A model generated the notes under the pieces. That model had not been told where the DNA came from and ran no database searches. It was given only the letters and a program-made list of their open reading frames with translations. DNA of 64,000 nt from Adineta ricciae. Taxonomy: Eukaryota; Rotifera; Eurotatoria; Adinetida; Adinetidae. Shown here piece by piece: positions 37,545 through 53,851 of this stretch; positions within the stretch are counted from its first letter, which is position 1; each line of letters starts with the position of its first letter. The translations under genes and the position numbers were made by a program. Location of the stretch: the NCBI GenBank assembly GCA_905250025.1, contig CAJNOJ010000021.1, positions 248,001 to 312,000 on the forward strand. The letters run 5' to 3'.

Positions 37545-38941
37545 ATGCTCCATTGTGGAAAAATTAATCGAACAGATATTCAATATGATTATCTACAGAA
37601 GATCTATTTGGAAAAGGGTTGGGCGTGGTGGTTAAATCATATCGGTAAGAACAGTACGTTTTTAGTGCCAAATTTCTTTATCTCCGTTTGATTCCCTAGG
37701 CACATTTGTTGTATTTATTATTGGCTTTTTGGGAAACATGCTATGTCTCGTATTTCTGTGTCGGCGGCGTAAGATTCTCTCATAGAGTGTTGATGATCAT
37801 ATCGATTTTCTATTCTATTTTAGCTTTCATAAGAAATTCCTACACACAGTACTTAATTGCACTAGCGATTGTTGACACAGGCGCAATCTCTTCTGAAAGT
37901 AAGACAAATTTTCGGTTACGAAACGAAAAACCTCTAATACAATTCTCTCTTTCAGCCCTTGTCGCATTTGATAGTTTTATTCAATATCAAAGTAACGGAA
38001 AACAAACACTGTTCCAACATACAGCTCTCTCATGTAAATTATACTACTATGTACGATTTATTTTATACTCTATGAGTTCATGGTAGGAGATTCTTTTTGT
38101 CCATGGAAAAAACTTGATTTCCCTGGGTTCTTTTTTTCGTCTATTCAGGATCGTTGTTGTCTTAGCTGTTGAACGACTAGTCGCTATCAAGTATCCTCTC
38201 TGGTCAAAATATATCTGTAGCGTTACCAATGCGCGTCGAATAATTTGCCTGATGTTTTTATTCACCATGAGTATACAATCGTATCAATTATTTGTGAAAG
38301 GTATTGATTGTTCTGTGGCAATAACATCGACGCAGATATGTCGATGTAAAACTCTACCAGCGTTCATCGAAGTCGATATATTTTTCACCATTTATTTCTG
38401 GCGTCTATTTCTCATGACATTGATTCCGCTGATCATTATCATTACCGTCAATGTTCTGATTATGAATAAGTTATTTCACAAAAATTCGTTTATGGATTGC
38501 CGAAACCGAGTTGATCACACTCACCGGAAAGCGGTTTTACGTTACCGAATATCGCGAATGTTAGTTATTGTTTCTTCCATCTATCTTCTCCTTCACGTGC
38601 CCGGCTCCACCTTAGAAATCATCAAATCAATATTCGGACATGCGCTAAAGCTATGTCGACCGAAATGGAATTATTACATTCACATTACTCAACACATCTT
38701 CGATCTATTAACGAACTGTAACTACGGAATCAATTTTTATTTGTACATTATCAGTAGTAAACATATTCGAAGTGCACTATTACACGGACCAGGTATATTT
38801 CATTTCGCACCATTCAAATATCGCAGCAGTTCTCAGCGATCGAAACATTTTATCTCGTCGTATATTTACTCGTCGCGACGAAGTCGAGCCACTACGCTTA
38901 ATAAGGGCCTTGTTCGAGGCGAAACAATATCATCTATATGA
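37545..38941 (+). CDS. rhodopsin-class G protein-coupled receptor
   Basis: Five exons. The first starts at ATG 37545, directly after a TTTTCAG splice-acceptor-like site. Introns of about 50-70 nt join in phase, the last splitting a Trp codon near 38083/38150. Seven hydrophobic helices can be followed: TM1 'TFVVFIIGFLGNMLCLVF' with the class A Asn; TM2 after 'NSYTQYLIALAIVD'; TM3 ending 'ERLVAIKYP', an E-R-L variant of the DRY motif; TM4-TM5 around 'FWRLFLMTLIPLIIIITVNVL'; TM6 'ISRMLVIVSSIYLLLHVP'; TM7 'NYGINFYLY', matching NPxxY loosely. The third cytoplasmic loop and tail are basic. The overall look is that of peptide (FMRFamide-like) receptors expanded in rotifers; the ligand is unknown. 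An AATAAA signal follows at 38968. Confidence 0.85.
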
Positions 38942-39802
38942 GAAATTTTGGTGTGTCAGTCTTTGACAATAAAAGACAGTTCAATGTTGTTATTCAATGT
39001 ACATTCTTTTATTAAAGTGGACCTGACGACAATGTTTTGTCAATATTGTACTTTCGAATTTGTTTGCACATGACAAATAAACAGACATGAAACACAAACG
39101 CTTGGATAGTCCTAGTTAAGTTTTGACAGTGGGCAGACCAAGACTGCCAAATCATAATAATAGAGATTAGGTTCTCATCGGAAATGAACAGTTACTGGCT
39201 GATCGATTTTTCAGAGTTCGAGGAATCCGCACTGTTCTAAAGTCATCTGTTGAATTTCCATTTCAACACTCAATACGCATATCTTAAACTGCGAATCGAT
39301 ACGGTATTAAATTTTCACTGTCAGAGCGAATCACTGGAGTGAATCAATTCAACAATATTTCAAAGTGACAAGTGCTACATCCTAATCATCCGATCACGGA
39401 TAAGAGGGACGTGTTTTTCTTTCTTCCTGTGATTACCACCTGATGGGTGATGTTTCGATCGACATGGTAGCAAAGTCATGTTCCTTCGATGACAGAACAA
39501 GATATACAATCAATTCTCACACCGCGAAAATCATGTTATACCGACATGTTTTCATGTAATTTAACAAGCGTGATAATTATGCGATTCATAGAATGGCTGA
39601 CAACAACAACAACGACGACATCAAACGTCTCCTGCTGATTTCCACTATTAAACATAATTTATTGATTTTCGATTTCCAAGAGACAACGAAGAGAATTGTA
39701 TTAACAATAAATGATGACATATAATGATTTGTCTGTATAAAAAAAAATAAGAACAAATTCTATCGAACGAAGAGATTACTAAAATAATCATTTGAGTCGA
39801 AT
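38942..39802. other. intergenic, no gene seen
   Basis: Holds the polyadenylation signal of the GPCR gene (AATAAA near 38968) and, at the right end, the 3' UTR of the MYND gene. Nothing else was recognised. Confidence 0.5.
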
Positions 39803-42013
39803 TCATTTTCGTTTCTTATTAATTCGAAGAAGTGAGAGGAAAGTTTGAAACGACTTCTTCTTGACGCCTGTTGTTGCCGCTGATGATGATGACGATGCTG
39901 ACGATGATGGATAGCATAACTCGTTAGTGGTAATCTCTTGTCGTACCTCGTCTGTTGATGTTGGTGGTGGAGGTAATGGAACGGGTAACGTTTCAAATGC
40001 TGTTTTGCAACCAATCGATGCTGTTTGATTATTTTCAGCATAATCAACTGAAGACATTTCTGGAAATCGATCAATCACACATAACACTGTTGACTGCTCA
40101 TTTTTACCATTGGAATTGACAGGTAAACATGAGAGATTATGATTTAATGTCCAATGAACTTCACGACAGTATTGACTACAATACGACATTGTACGACAAT
40201 GAGGACAGTCTTCGAATTGAACTTGCTGAAAGGCAAAAGACATGACTAGTGAGAGAATTTTGACCAAGGAAAGATATTTACATCATTTTCGACCATATGA
40301 CAGAGAGAATTCGAACATTTGCGATCTGCCAACTGATTCCGTAGATGTTCTTTCAACGGAGACTGTTGAGCAGGATGATACCGTCGTTTTTTACGCTCGT
40401 GTCGATCAAACATGACGCTCAGAACTTGCTCAAGTGCACAAGATATCGATGGATCACGTCGAACGAATTCACTTCGTTGCGCATATTTTTGTTTCATCAC
40501 ATTGATCAATTCTCGGAAATGTTCATTCTCTCGATAGAAACGTCCGATTTCTTTCCGACATCGAACTACATTTAAAAATGTTAACACCGCCGAGCTTAAC
40601 GAATGAACTAGGCCATGTTGTTCCGCATAGATGATATGATTCGCTTTCATTCCTCGTGAACGCTGATGTTTATCTTCATCTTCCAAAACAGATTTATACA
40701 AAAGTGTACAACAATAGTTCACCAGGCGAATTTGCGCTTCTAGAAAATATAACGTTAGTTAAACATGCATGTGTTCTTTTTTATTAATCTTCTTTAGATA
40801 AATATCTTAATGCATTTGGAGTTTTTCTTTGCTCGTAGGAAGAAGGAAACTTACAAAGTCAATAATCCGCTTTTCTACTTTTATGCTATCAACGCACACC
40901 GTTATATAATCGGAAGAGCTGCTGTTAAAGTCTTAATTAAAGAACAGAAGAACTACATACTTTCTGACCACATATCGACATGTTCGGCACATTGTAGCAT
41001 TAAATGAACACATTGTAACGCGAACGACTCAAATTTAACGAAGTAAATTATCAAATCATTCGTTTTATACTCGTCGTTTTCGAATAAATCCAAGAGAATG
41101 TCGATGAATTGCATGTCGATCAGATGTTGATAACATCCAAGAAGATTTCTTTCCACGATAATTTTACATAAACGCAGAAGTACCGATAACGATGGAATTT
41201 TTTCCTCAATTAGATGTCCATCGCGAATACCTTGGATTAATTGCATGAGAAACGTTGGATGACGATCGAGAATCAAACGAGCAACTTCAGGTATAGTGCA
41301 AACATTTGTCAACAAGTCTAAGCACTTTTGTTTGACACATCGAAGACGTGGATCCTGAAAATGATGAATTCAGCTTTGTCTAAGGATTGAAAATTGGCGA
41401 AGAGCTTACTTTATACATAAGAAAAACAACATCAATTGCGCCCGATTTTAAAACATCGTTGACAAGCAGTTGAAAAATTGAAAAATAATCGATTGATCAT
41501 GAAATCGTCGTGCTGATTGACCTAATTGTAAATCACGAAATGTATAATTGGATTGTTCTGCTCGAGCTAAACCAAATAGTAATTGGGATAAATTGAATAA
41601 TGCTTCGAGTTGACGAGTCGCTATATATTCATATATTATTTATTCATTAGGACAAAAAAAAAGGGAAAATCGCCTTAGCATACCGATTTCAGTGAGTGGA
41701 AGAGCAGTTGAATTTTCTGCTTTCATATTCCAGGGCGATATAGCTTTCGTTGGTTTGACATTCTACATATAGAATTCATCGAGAATTTCTTGGTAAAATA
41801 GTCTAAACAAATCTTACTCGAATCGTCAGCACGTCCAGAAGTAAATCACTATCAAATGTATTTAGATCTGGATAGGAATACCATCCATCAGCAAACTGAA
41901 TGATATCCATACTATCGATATCATTTGTCATGGTTGTACAATCGTTTCCATATAGATCTGGAAGAGTACCATTTTGATCAAGTGCAGTTAACACCGATCG
42001 ATTCGCAGCGATA
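39803..42013 (-). pseudogene. MYND zinc-finger protein, frameshifted and 5'-truncated
   Basis: Minus-strand exons 42013-41818, 41762-41684, 41620-41410, 41354-40961, 40739-40282 and 40225-39803. The MYND finger spans the last intron: 'CSNSLC' at the end of one exon, then CPHC, 'YCSQYCREVHW', H and C in the next. MYND fingers bind Pro-rich peptides. The upstream part is helical and leucine-rich, like armadillo repeats, and the tail is Ser/Pro-rich. Two defects are seen. Exon 41620-41410 is 211 nt where the phases need a multiple that would be met by 212 plus 1, so one base is missing; a five-T run near 41477 is the likely place. The 5' end stops at the N at 42014, beyond which the sequence is an inverted copy of this gene's own exon. 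Sequencing or assembly error is as likely as true pseudogenisation. No specific orthologue was recognised. Confidence 0.7.
41497..41617 (-). repeat. 121-bp inverted repeat, left arm
   Basis: Exact reverse complement of 42015-42135. It lies inside an exon of the MYND gene. Confidence 0.95.
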
Positions 42014-42014
42014 N
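42014..42014. other. single N marking an assembly join
   Basis: The N sits exactly where the MYND gene's 5' sequence gives way to an inverted copy of its own exon, so it probably marks two contigs joined in error. Reading it as A would extend the repeat by one base. Confidence 0.8.
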
Positions 42015-42135
42015 CTCGTCAACTCGAAGCATTATTCAATTTATCCCAATTACTATTTGGTTTAGCTCGAGCAGAACAATCCAATTATACATTTCGTGAT
42101 TTACAATTAGGTCAATCAGCACGACGATTTCATGA
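42015..42135 (+). repeat. 121-bp inverted repeat, right arm
   Basis: Plus-strand copy of the MYND exon piece at 41497-41617. The coding frame continues beyond the arm for 17 more codons to a TAG near 42188, with a different sequence from the left-arm continuation. Confidence 0.95.
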
Positions 42136-43078
42136 GGCTGGATTCAAGAAATTCCGTAGGCTTTTTCGAAAGAAAATCTATCAGTAGATAATATGATGAA
42201 TTAAAGTAAGAATAGAAGAAGAACTTGTGTAATTCTATCACAATTGATTCATTTGTTCTTCTGGAGAGAAAGAAAGGTAATAAGATCTGACATGCAAACA
42301 TGATAGACACGGCAAATGAAAGTGTGTATGTGTATTATACAAATGGATCTTTTTCTTCTCCTATATGTGTCTGTGTGTCTATCGATGTGTTGTTATTGAT
42401 CTTTATTATTGATGAGCTTATTATGTTAACCTTTTTTTATATGTGCTATTAATAAGCAACATAAGAAGTGCAGCATATTGAGAGAAGTTATTTCCTGTTG
42501 TCAGCAATGTCAAGATTCAATTTCAAATTTTCCCTGTGCGCTCTAACTGAACATCATTCTTTCTGATGTTATGTCCCAGAAGATTGAACGAACAGGAAAT
42601 AGAGAATAGAAGGAGAGGACCGTGGAGGAAAAAAGGAGGAAAAAGTCAATTGACGAATGAGACTAAAAATTATCTAATGCACATTGCGTTTTTTTTTCTT
42701 GTTTGCAAAGATGCAAATAAAAAGAAAAGAAACGAGAACGCAGAAACGATGCTGTCCTTATCATCTCTAGTTGTCAAAAAAAAAGACGACAACGATAACA
42801 TGTGCTACTTGACTCAAGAGAGATGCTTGCCTATTTCATACCCGTGTTACGCTCGACGGAATGGTAAACAATAGACATCGAGATAGATAGATAGAGAGAG
42901 AAAAACGCTAAAATCAAAATATTTCCTCCTATTGTCCATATGACATCGTATGTAATTCGTTTTCTTGTCATTCTCTTTTGCCTTTGTGTATCTTACTAAT
43001 CATCAGTCGGTCGAGTTTTTCTTTTTCTTGCAGACAAATAATATATATATATATATATATACATAGAAAAGAAATAGA
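42136..43078. other. intergenic, promoter side of the NALCN gene
   Basis: Low-complexity AT-rich DNA with a (TA)n run at about 43039-43061. A TTTTCTTGCAG acceptor-like site ends at 43033, 46 bp before the NALCN start codon. The plus-strand frame 42566-42874 is Lys/Asn-rich without splice support. Confidence 0.5.
43039..43061. repeat. (TA)n microsatellite
   Basis: Perfect dinucleotide run about 18 bp upstream of the NALCN ATG, within the likely 5' UTR. Confidence 0.9.
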
Positions 43079-48766
<5,688 letters not shown>

Positions 48767-49525
48767 ATCTATTCGAAAATATGTTGGTGCTTTGTGTATT
48801 ATTTTCGCTGTTGTTCTTGTAAATTTGTGTTCTTTATTTATTTAATACACATCTACTTTATTTTTATAAAGACAAAACAATCCAACAGAGATATAACTTA
48901 GCGCATAGATTAAGTATTGTTTCGTTACAAAATTTGAAAATAAATTAGTAGATTTCTAGGCAATGAATCTACTAGGAAGCTCAATTGAAGTTTGTTTTTA
49001 TTGAATGTACTGCGATGACTATCCTGACAGTACCTTTTTCACTGCGGTCGTTCGAAAAAACCGACTAAATTTTAAAATAGATAAATACTTCATGACAACT
49101 GGGATGGTAGACTGAGAGAAGTTTATCTTTTTAGACATTGCTATGTTTCTTATCTTATCACTGTTATTATTATTATACACAGAAGCATTTTAATGTTATA
49201 TTATTAAAACTCTTTGCACGAATAGTATAGGCACGTTCACAAGTATTTTCTACAGTGAATGTACGAAACACTGACAAACTAGTACTGAGTTTTGAGGAAA
49301 ACCATTTCTATATGCGCTTTGTGCAGGTTCCTACCTCGCCGGTTTTCAGAACTAACACATTATTTTGCCCATCAGCGATCGCTACTTTGCCAACTGTCTC
49401 TAGACAAACAATTCTATTATTAGAAAACTCAAACGTTTTCTAACATGCTTACTTCTTTTTTAGAGCAACTCATTACAAAACATTCTTACCGAAAGACCTT
49501 GAAACCTTCTTTGGCAATCTACTTA
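48767..49525. other. intergenic between NALCN and the ART-LRR gene
   Basis: AT-rich. It contains likely NALCN polyadenylation signals and the promoter of the next gene. A frame at 49255-49443 may include an upstream exon of the ART gene, since a CTTTTTTAG acceptor-like site ends near 49463, but this is not certain. Confidence 0.4.
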
Positions 49526-51150
49526 ATGGCGGCTCGATTTACTGATGATACAAAGGAGATCCAACGCTTTTCTGATTACACGCTACAGCCACGACGAATG
49601 CTTCCGCCTATTCTAGGATATGAAACTATGCCTCTTGTTTCCCTGGAAGAGGCTGTCGAACCACTCCATGCACTAGTTCCCGAGGTTGAACGCATGACTT
49701 GGACTGTGAAACAGAATCATTTTGAAGATGACCACCATTTAACCGATGATGAAGCGGCTTCTATCTTACTTTACACCATGGAATGGGAACCACGAAACCA
49801 ATCATTCTACGCTATTCTTAACGCCACATTGCAGGCAGCAAATCGACAACTACTTAAACCGTGGTTTCTCTTCCTTCGCTTAATTATGACATCTCTTGCG
49901 AAACTCCCATCAGAATCCGTAAATCTGGTGGTATATCGTGGTGTCAAACTAGACATCAGTGCCCAGTATTCTACAGGAACCACCGTAACATGGTGGGGTC
50001 TTTCCTCATGTACCAAATCACTGAATGTACTTAGCAACGAACAGTTTCTAGGACAAACTGGTACTAGAACGCTATTCAACATCGAATGCCACTCCGCCAA
50101 ATCCATCAAAACATACTCGCTGTTTCCAGAGGAGGAGGAAGTTTTGCTACCACCAGCAAGACAATTTCAAGTCACAGGGTGTCTTAACGCTGGGCATGGC
50201 CTTCACATCGTTCAACTCAAAGAAGTCCAACCCAAATTTCCTCTTATCAATCCCGTCCCAGTGCCCTCAAGCACTCCACCAAAAGTTACTCCTCACTTCA
50301 CATCTACCCACAAACCGATCTCCCCACCCATCTGCAAAGATCCCAGACTACAAACACACATCGATGCCCTATTTTCCGATCCAGTAAGTAACACTATATC
50401 AACACTACCACAGCTGAATCTCTATACTACTATAACACATTAACACTTCCTCTCGACTGACTTCTCACAGACACTCACCACCCTGGACCTCCAGGGTAAT
50501 CAAATCAGAGCACAAGGAGCAGGTGATCTTGCGCAGGCGCTCCTCTCCAACAAGGTAACACTCCCCGTCCCCACTCTCATTCCAACATCAACATGCTTCT
50601 CACACAGACACTCACCACCCTGAACCTCGGAATGAATGAAATCGGTGATCAAGGAGCGGGTGATCTTGCGAATGCGCTCCTCTCCAACAAGGTAAAACTC
50701 CCCGTCCCCACTCTTCTCACTCTCATTCCAACATCAACACGTTTCTCACACAGACACTCACCACCCTGGACCTCGGTGGTAATGAAATCGGTGATCAAGG
50801 AGCAGGTGATCTTGCGAAGGCGCTTCTCTCCAACAAGGTAACACTCCCCGTCCCCACTCTTCTCACTCTCATTCCAACATCAACACGTTTCTCACACAGA
50901 CACTCACCACCCTGGACCTCGGATACAATCAAATCGGTGATCAAGGAGCAGGTGATCTTGCGAAGGCGCTCCTCTCCAACAAGGTAACACTCCGCATCGC
51001 CACTCTTCTCACTCTCATTCCAACATCAACACACTTCTCACACAGACACTCACCAACCTGAAGCTCGGATCGAATCAAATCGGGGATGCTTGTAAAGCGA
51101 GGATTCGAGAGCTGCTTAAGACGCGAAGTGGTTTGGAGATTTATCTGTAG
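49526..51150 (+). CDS. ADP-ribosyltransferase fused to leucine-rich repeats
   Basis: Six exons: 49526-50383, then 50471-50554, 50608-50691, 50754-50837, 50900-50983 and 51046-51150, giving 432 residues. Exon 1 encodes an R-S-E type mono-ADP-ribosyltransferase: Arg in 'VVYRG', Ser in 'LSSCTKS', and 'FPEEEEVLLPP' with the catalytic Glu pair. Such enzymes move ADP-ribose from NAD to protein side chains. Exons 2-5 are each exactly 84 nt and encode one 28-residue NLRC3-type repeat (TLTTLDLGGNEIGDQGAGDL...). Exon 6 carries the last, diverged repeat and the stop. No signal peptide, so probably cytosolic. The frame is open back to 49445, but the Met at 49526 begins the segment typical of rotifer ART genes. 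ART-LRR fusions are a known expanded family in bdelloids; the substrate is unknown. Confidence 0.85.
50471..51045 (+). repeat. tandem array of 84-nt LRR exons with cloned introns
   Basis: Four exon-plus-intron units with exon length fixed at 84 nt and introns of 53, 62, 62 and 62 nt. Introns 50692-50753 and 50838-50899 differ at one base; 50984-51045 differs from the latter at about five. The introns are C-rich, unlike other introns in the window. Confidence 0.95.
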
Positions 51151-52450
51151 TTCGGGTTTGGAAACAGTGCGGACATTTTGATAGCGAAGTGTTATAGGAA
51201 AGATAGATATTTCACGATTTTATAAGACAGATAAAAATATTTTTTGAATGAAGAGCACGCCAAAACTTTGTATTGTATGTTCTTTTGCCGGTTGTGAAGC
51301 AGTGTTTTGACTGCCGGCTATACCTAGCTTGGTCTGAATGAATTTCGTGAAATATATGTATAAATGTTCTCAATATTGAAAGAAATATTGGGGTGGGGTT
51401 TACGTGGAGCACGCGTTGGAGGATGTGCCGTATGCTCATGTTTTAAAGTCTGACAACGGTGATTTTTGGGTAGTTCGTATTATTGATTGGGAGTGTGTGT
51501 CGAAAGAATGAACGGGCAAATAGACAGCAACATTGCCAGTCTTCCATTCGCACACGATTTGTTTGATGTCTAAGGACACATTTGTCGCTTAACACTTATG
51601 AACCGATACAATATCACGTAATTTCTAACGAACGGGGGATGAAATCGACACATCTTATTGTACTGTTCGCGTCAAAGTAGTGTAATGAATGAATGAGAAA
51701 ATTGCTTCTGACTCTGATATGCAGTACAAATGATGTAAGTAATTGTAAGAAAACTATCGTATATAACTTTACCATAGAGTACAGCATTGTATTTGTGGAA
51801 GCAAGCATTGATTCGTGAGTATTTTTAAGTTGTCGCTAGCATCGTTCGATATATTTCTATTGGTCGAGAGAGAATGAATGAAGGAGATATTTTTACAACA
51901 TTTATTTGTTCATTTTTTGTTCTTGCCCAATTCTTCCAGTACCACGAAATAAATCGAAGTTATCTAAAGATCATTCACAAATCAATGATAATTTCTTATA
52001 TTCCATCATATAGATTAACGGTCGCTTGCAATAGAAGAATTAAACCGTCAATTACGACTCGAAAAAACGCATCATCGTCAACTAATCTAAACAAACCAAT
52101 TTGTTTGTGCTTATTACATTCTTTCATATTGATTTATAAGATAATAAAAATAAAACACAAAGAACTAGAAGTGTGACGATCTTTGCTAAATAATTGTTGA
52201 ATTTTTAGGTGTAGACTTTCATGCGGTAAGTATAAACAGTAAGAATACCTTTCTGTTCGTTTGTTTTTCAAGAATTCAAATGCAATAAAGACTATTCATT
52301 TCTGATTTTAGGTCATGATGAACGTATGGATTGATTACTCATTTGTTTTCCTTGTTCGTTTCATTTTTCTCAATACTCTTCCCCTTCATTATTGAACTGT
52401 TAGCTAATTCATCTTTAACTTGTTTAGATTTCGTGTTGTATTCCAGCACG
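51151..52450. other. intergenic, about 1.3 kb, no gene seen
   Basis: No gene recognised. Frames at 51212-51439, 51614-51808 and 51874-52176 are low-complexity and unsupported by splicing. A TATTCCAG acceptor-like site ends at 52446, five bases before the ARGLU1 ATG. Confidence 0.45.
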
Positions 52451-53469
52451 ATGGGTCGATCACGTAGTCCGTCGAATAAAAAGCATAAACACCGCAAATT
52501 GTCTCGTGATCGCGATAGATCGAAAGATCGAAGTGTGACCAGTTCATCACAAGGGCACAAATCGCGTTCACCCGATCGAGAGAAGAAATCGAAACGGTAA
52601 GATAAACACGTGCTCATTGACTATTCCTCGTTGTGTCTCTATTCTTTAGCTCTCGCCGGCGTTCCAGTGATTCATCAAACGATGCTCGTGATGATTCAGC
52701 ATTGGCAATAGGTCGTATGGCAAGCATCAGTGAATTAACTGACTTGACCGCTCGGAAAAAAGCTGAAGTAGAACGATTGGCTGAGCTGGAACGAGAACGC
52801 ATGCAACTATTGTAAGCAAGAGGCGCATTTGATTACGAATTGCTCTTGTTCGATCGAGATTCGTTTTTGTTTTTGTAGACGTCAGAAAGAAACACGTGAA
52901 AACTTGATTCAAACTGAAGTCGAACGTCGTGTGAAAGAAATAGTCGAAACACGTGTACGAGAAGAACTGGAACGTCGAAAGGATGAAATTGAAAATGAAG
53001 TTAAACGACGGGTCGATGTACTGAAAAGATCCATGGAAAAGCAGATGCTGCTCGAACTTGAGAAAAGAAATAATGACGAAATGCGAAGATTGATCGCGAA
53101 AGAAGTAAGTCGATTATGACAAACTTGACCTTTCATATGATGTATTTTGTAGGAAGAAGAAAGAAAAAAACGCGAAGATTTAGAACGAATTCTTGCAGAA
53201 AACGAACGCAAATTATCTGAAGCAGAAAAACGTATTGTAAGTGATAAAGACGTTTTTGGAAAGTATGTCGATTATGCATTTGTTTTTATTTCTTTCAGGC
53301 TGAAGAAGAAGAAAAGCTACGTACTGAACAATTACGTTTAATGGAAGATCGCGAACGATTCGAGCGGCAATTAGGCAAACAGCAATCGAAAGAACAAAAT
53401 CTTATTCTCGGCAAAAACAAGACACGAGAAAAAATCTCTTTTTCCTTGAATAGTGGCTCGTTAAAATGA
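52451..53469 (+). CDS. ARGLU1: arginine and glutamate-rich protein 1
   Basis: Five exons (52451-52596, 52650-52811, 52879-53104, 53153-53236, 53299-53469) give 262 residues, close to the 273 of vertebrate ARGLU1. The N-terminal 80 residues are an Arg/Ser-rich basic region typical of splicing factors. The rest is one long Glu/Arg/Lys-rich helix ('EELERRKDEIENEV', 'MEKQMLLELEKR', 'REDLERILAENERK') ending in the family signature 'ILGKNKTREKISFSL'. ARGLU1 is a nuclear protein that links Mediator-dependent transcription and alternative splicing. Introns are 48-67 nt. No defects seen. Confidence 0.93.
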
Positions 53470-53851
53470 ATCTTCCTTTTGTCTCCCTTTGTTTTGAACT
53501 TGTACAGTTTTCTGTTCTGTGTATTCAATGAAAACGTTGCTTCAATTCAGTCTTTCTTCATTTCAGATAGACTTTTGTCCTGTTAAACTATGCCGTTTTT
53601 AATCAATCATCGATCACGAGCGTGATAGAACACTTTTGTCGTACAATCATCTATACACAGCTGTTGCACATTCATCTTTTTCGTATTCAGATATTTTTTT
53701 TGTCACTCGAAAAGAAAATACCATTGGCTATTCCAAACCACGCCCTGGTCATGACTTGATTTGCCAAGCTGACGCCCTTAGAAAGATATAAATATCTGTG
53801 TTCTTTTTAGAAATACGTAGATTCTTTCATCTAGAATATCGAGTACTTAAA
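53470..53851. other. intergenic between ARGLU1 and PAH
   Basis: Holds the ARGLU1 3' UTR and the PAH promoter. An acceptor-like TTTCATCTAG ends at 53834, 18 bp before the PAH ATG. Confidence 0.4.

Noticed and set aside
42566-42874. Plus-strand frame upstream of NALCN
   Set aside because: Lys/Asn-rich translation of A-rich DNA with no splice support.
51874-52176. Plus-strand frame before ARGLU1
   Set aside because: Low-complexity AT-rich translation; no homology recognised.
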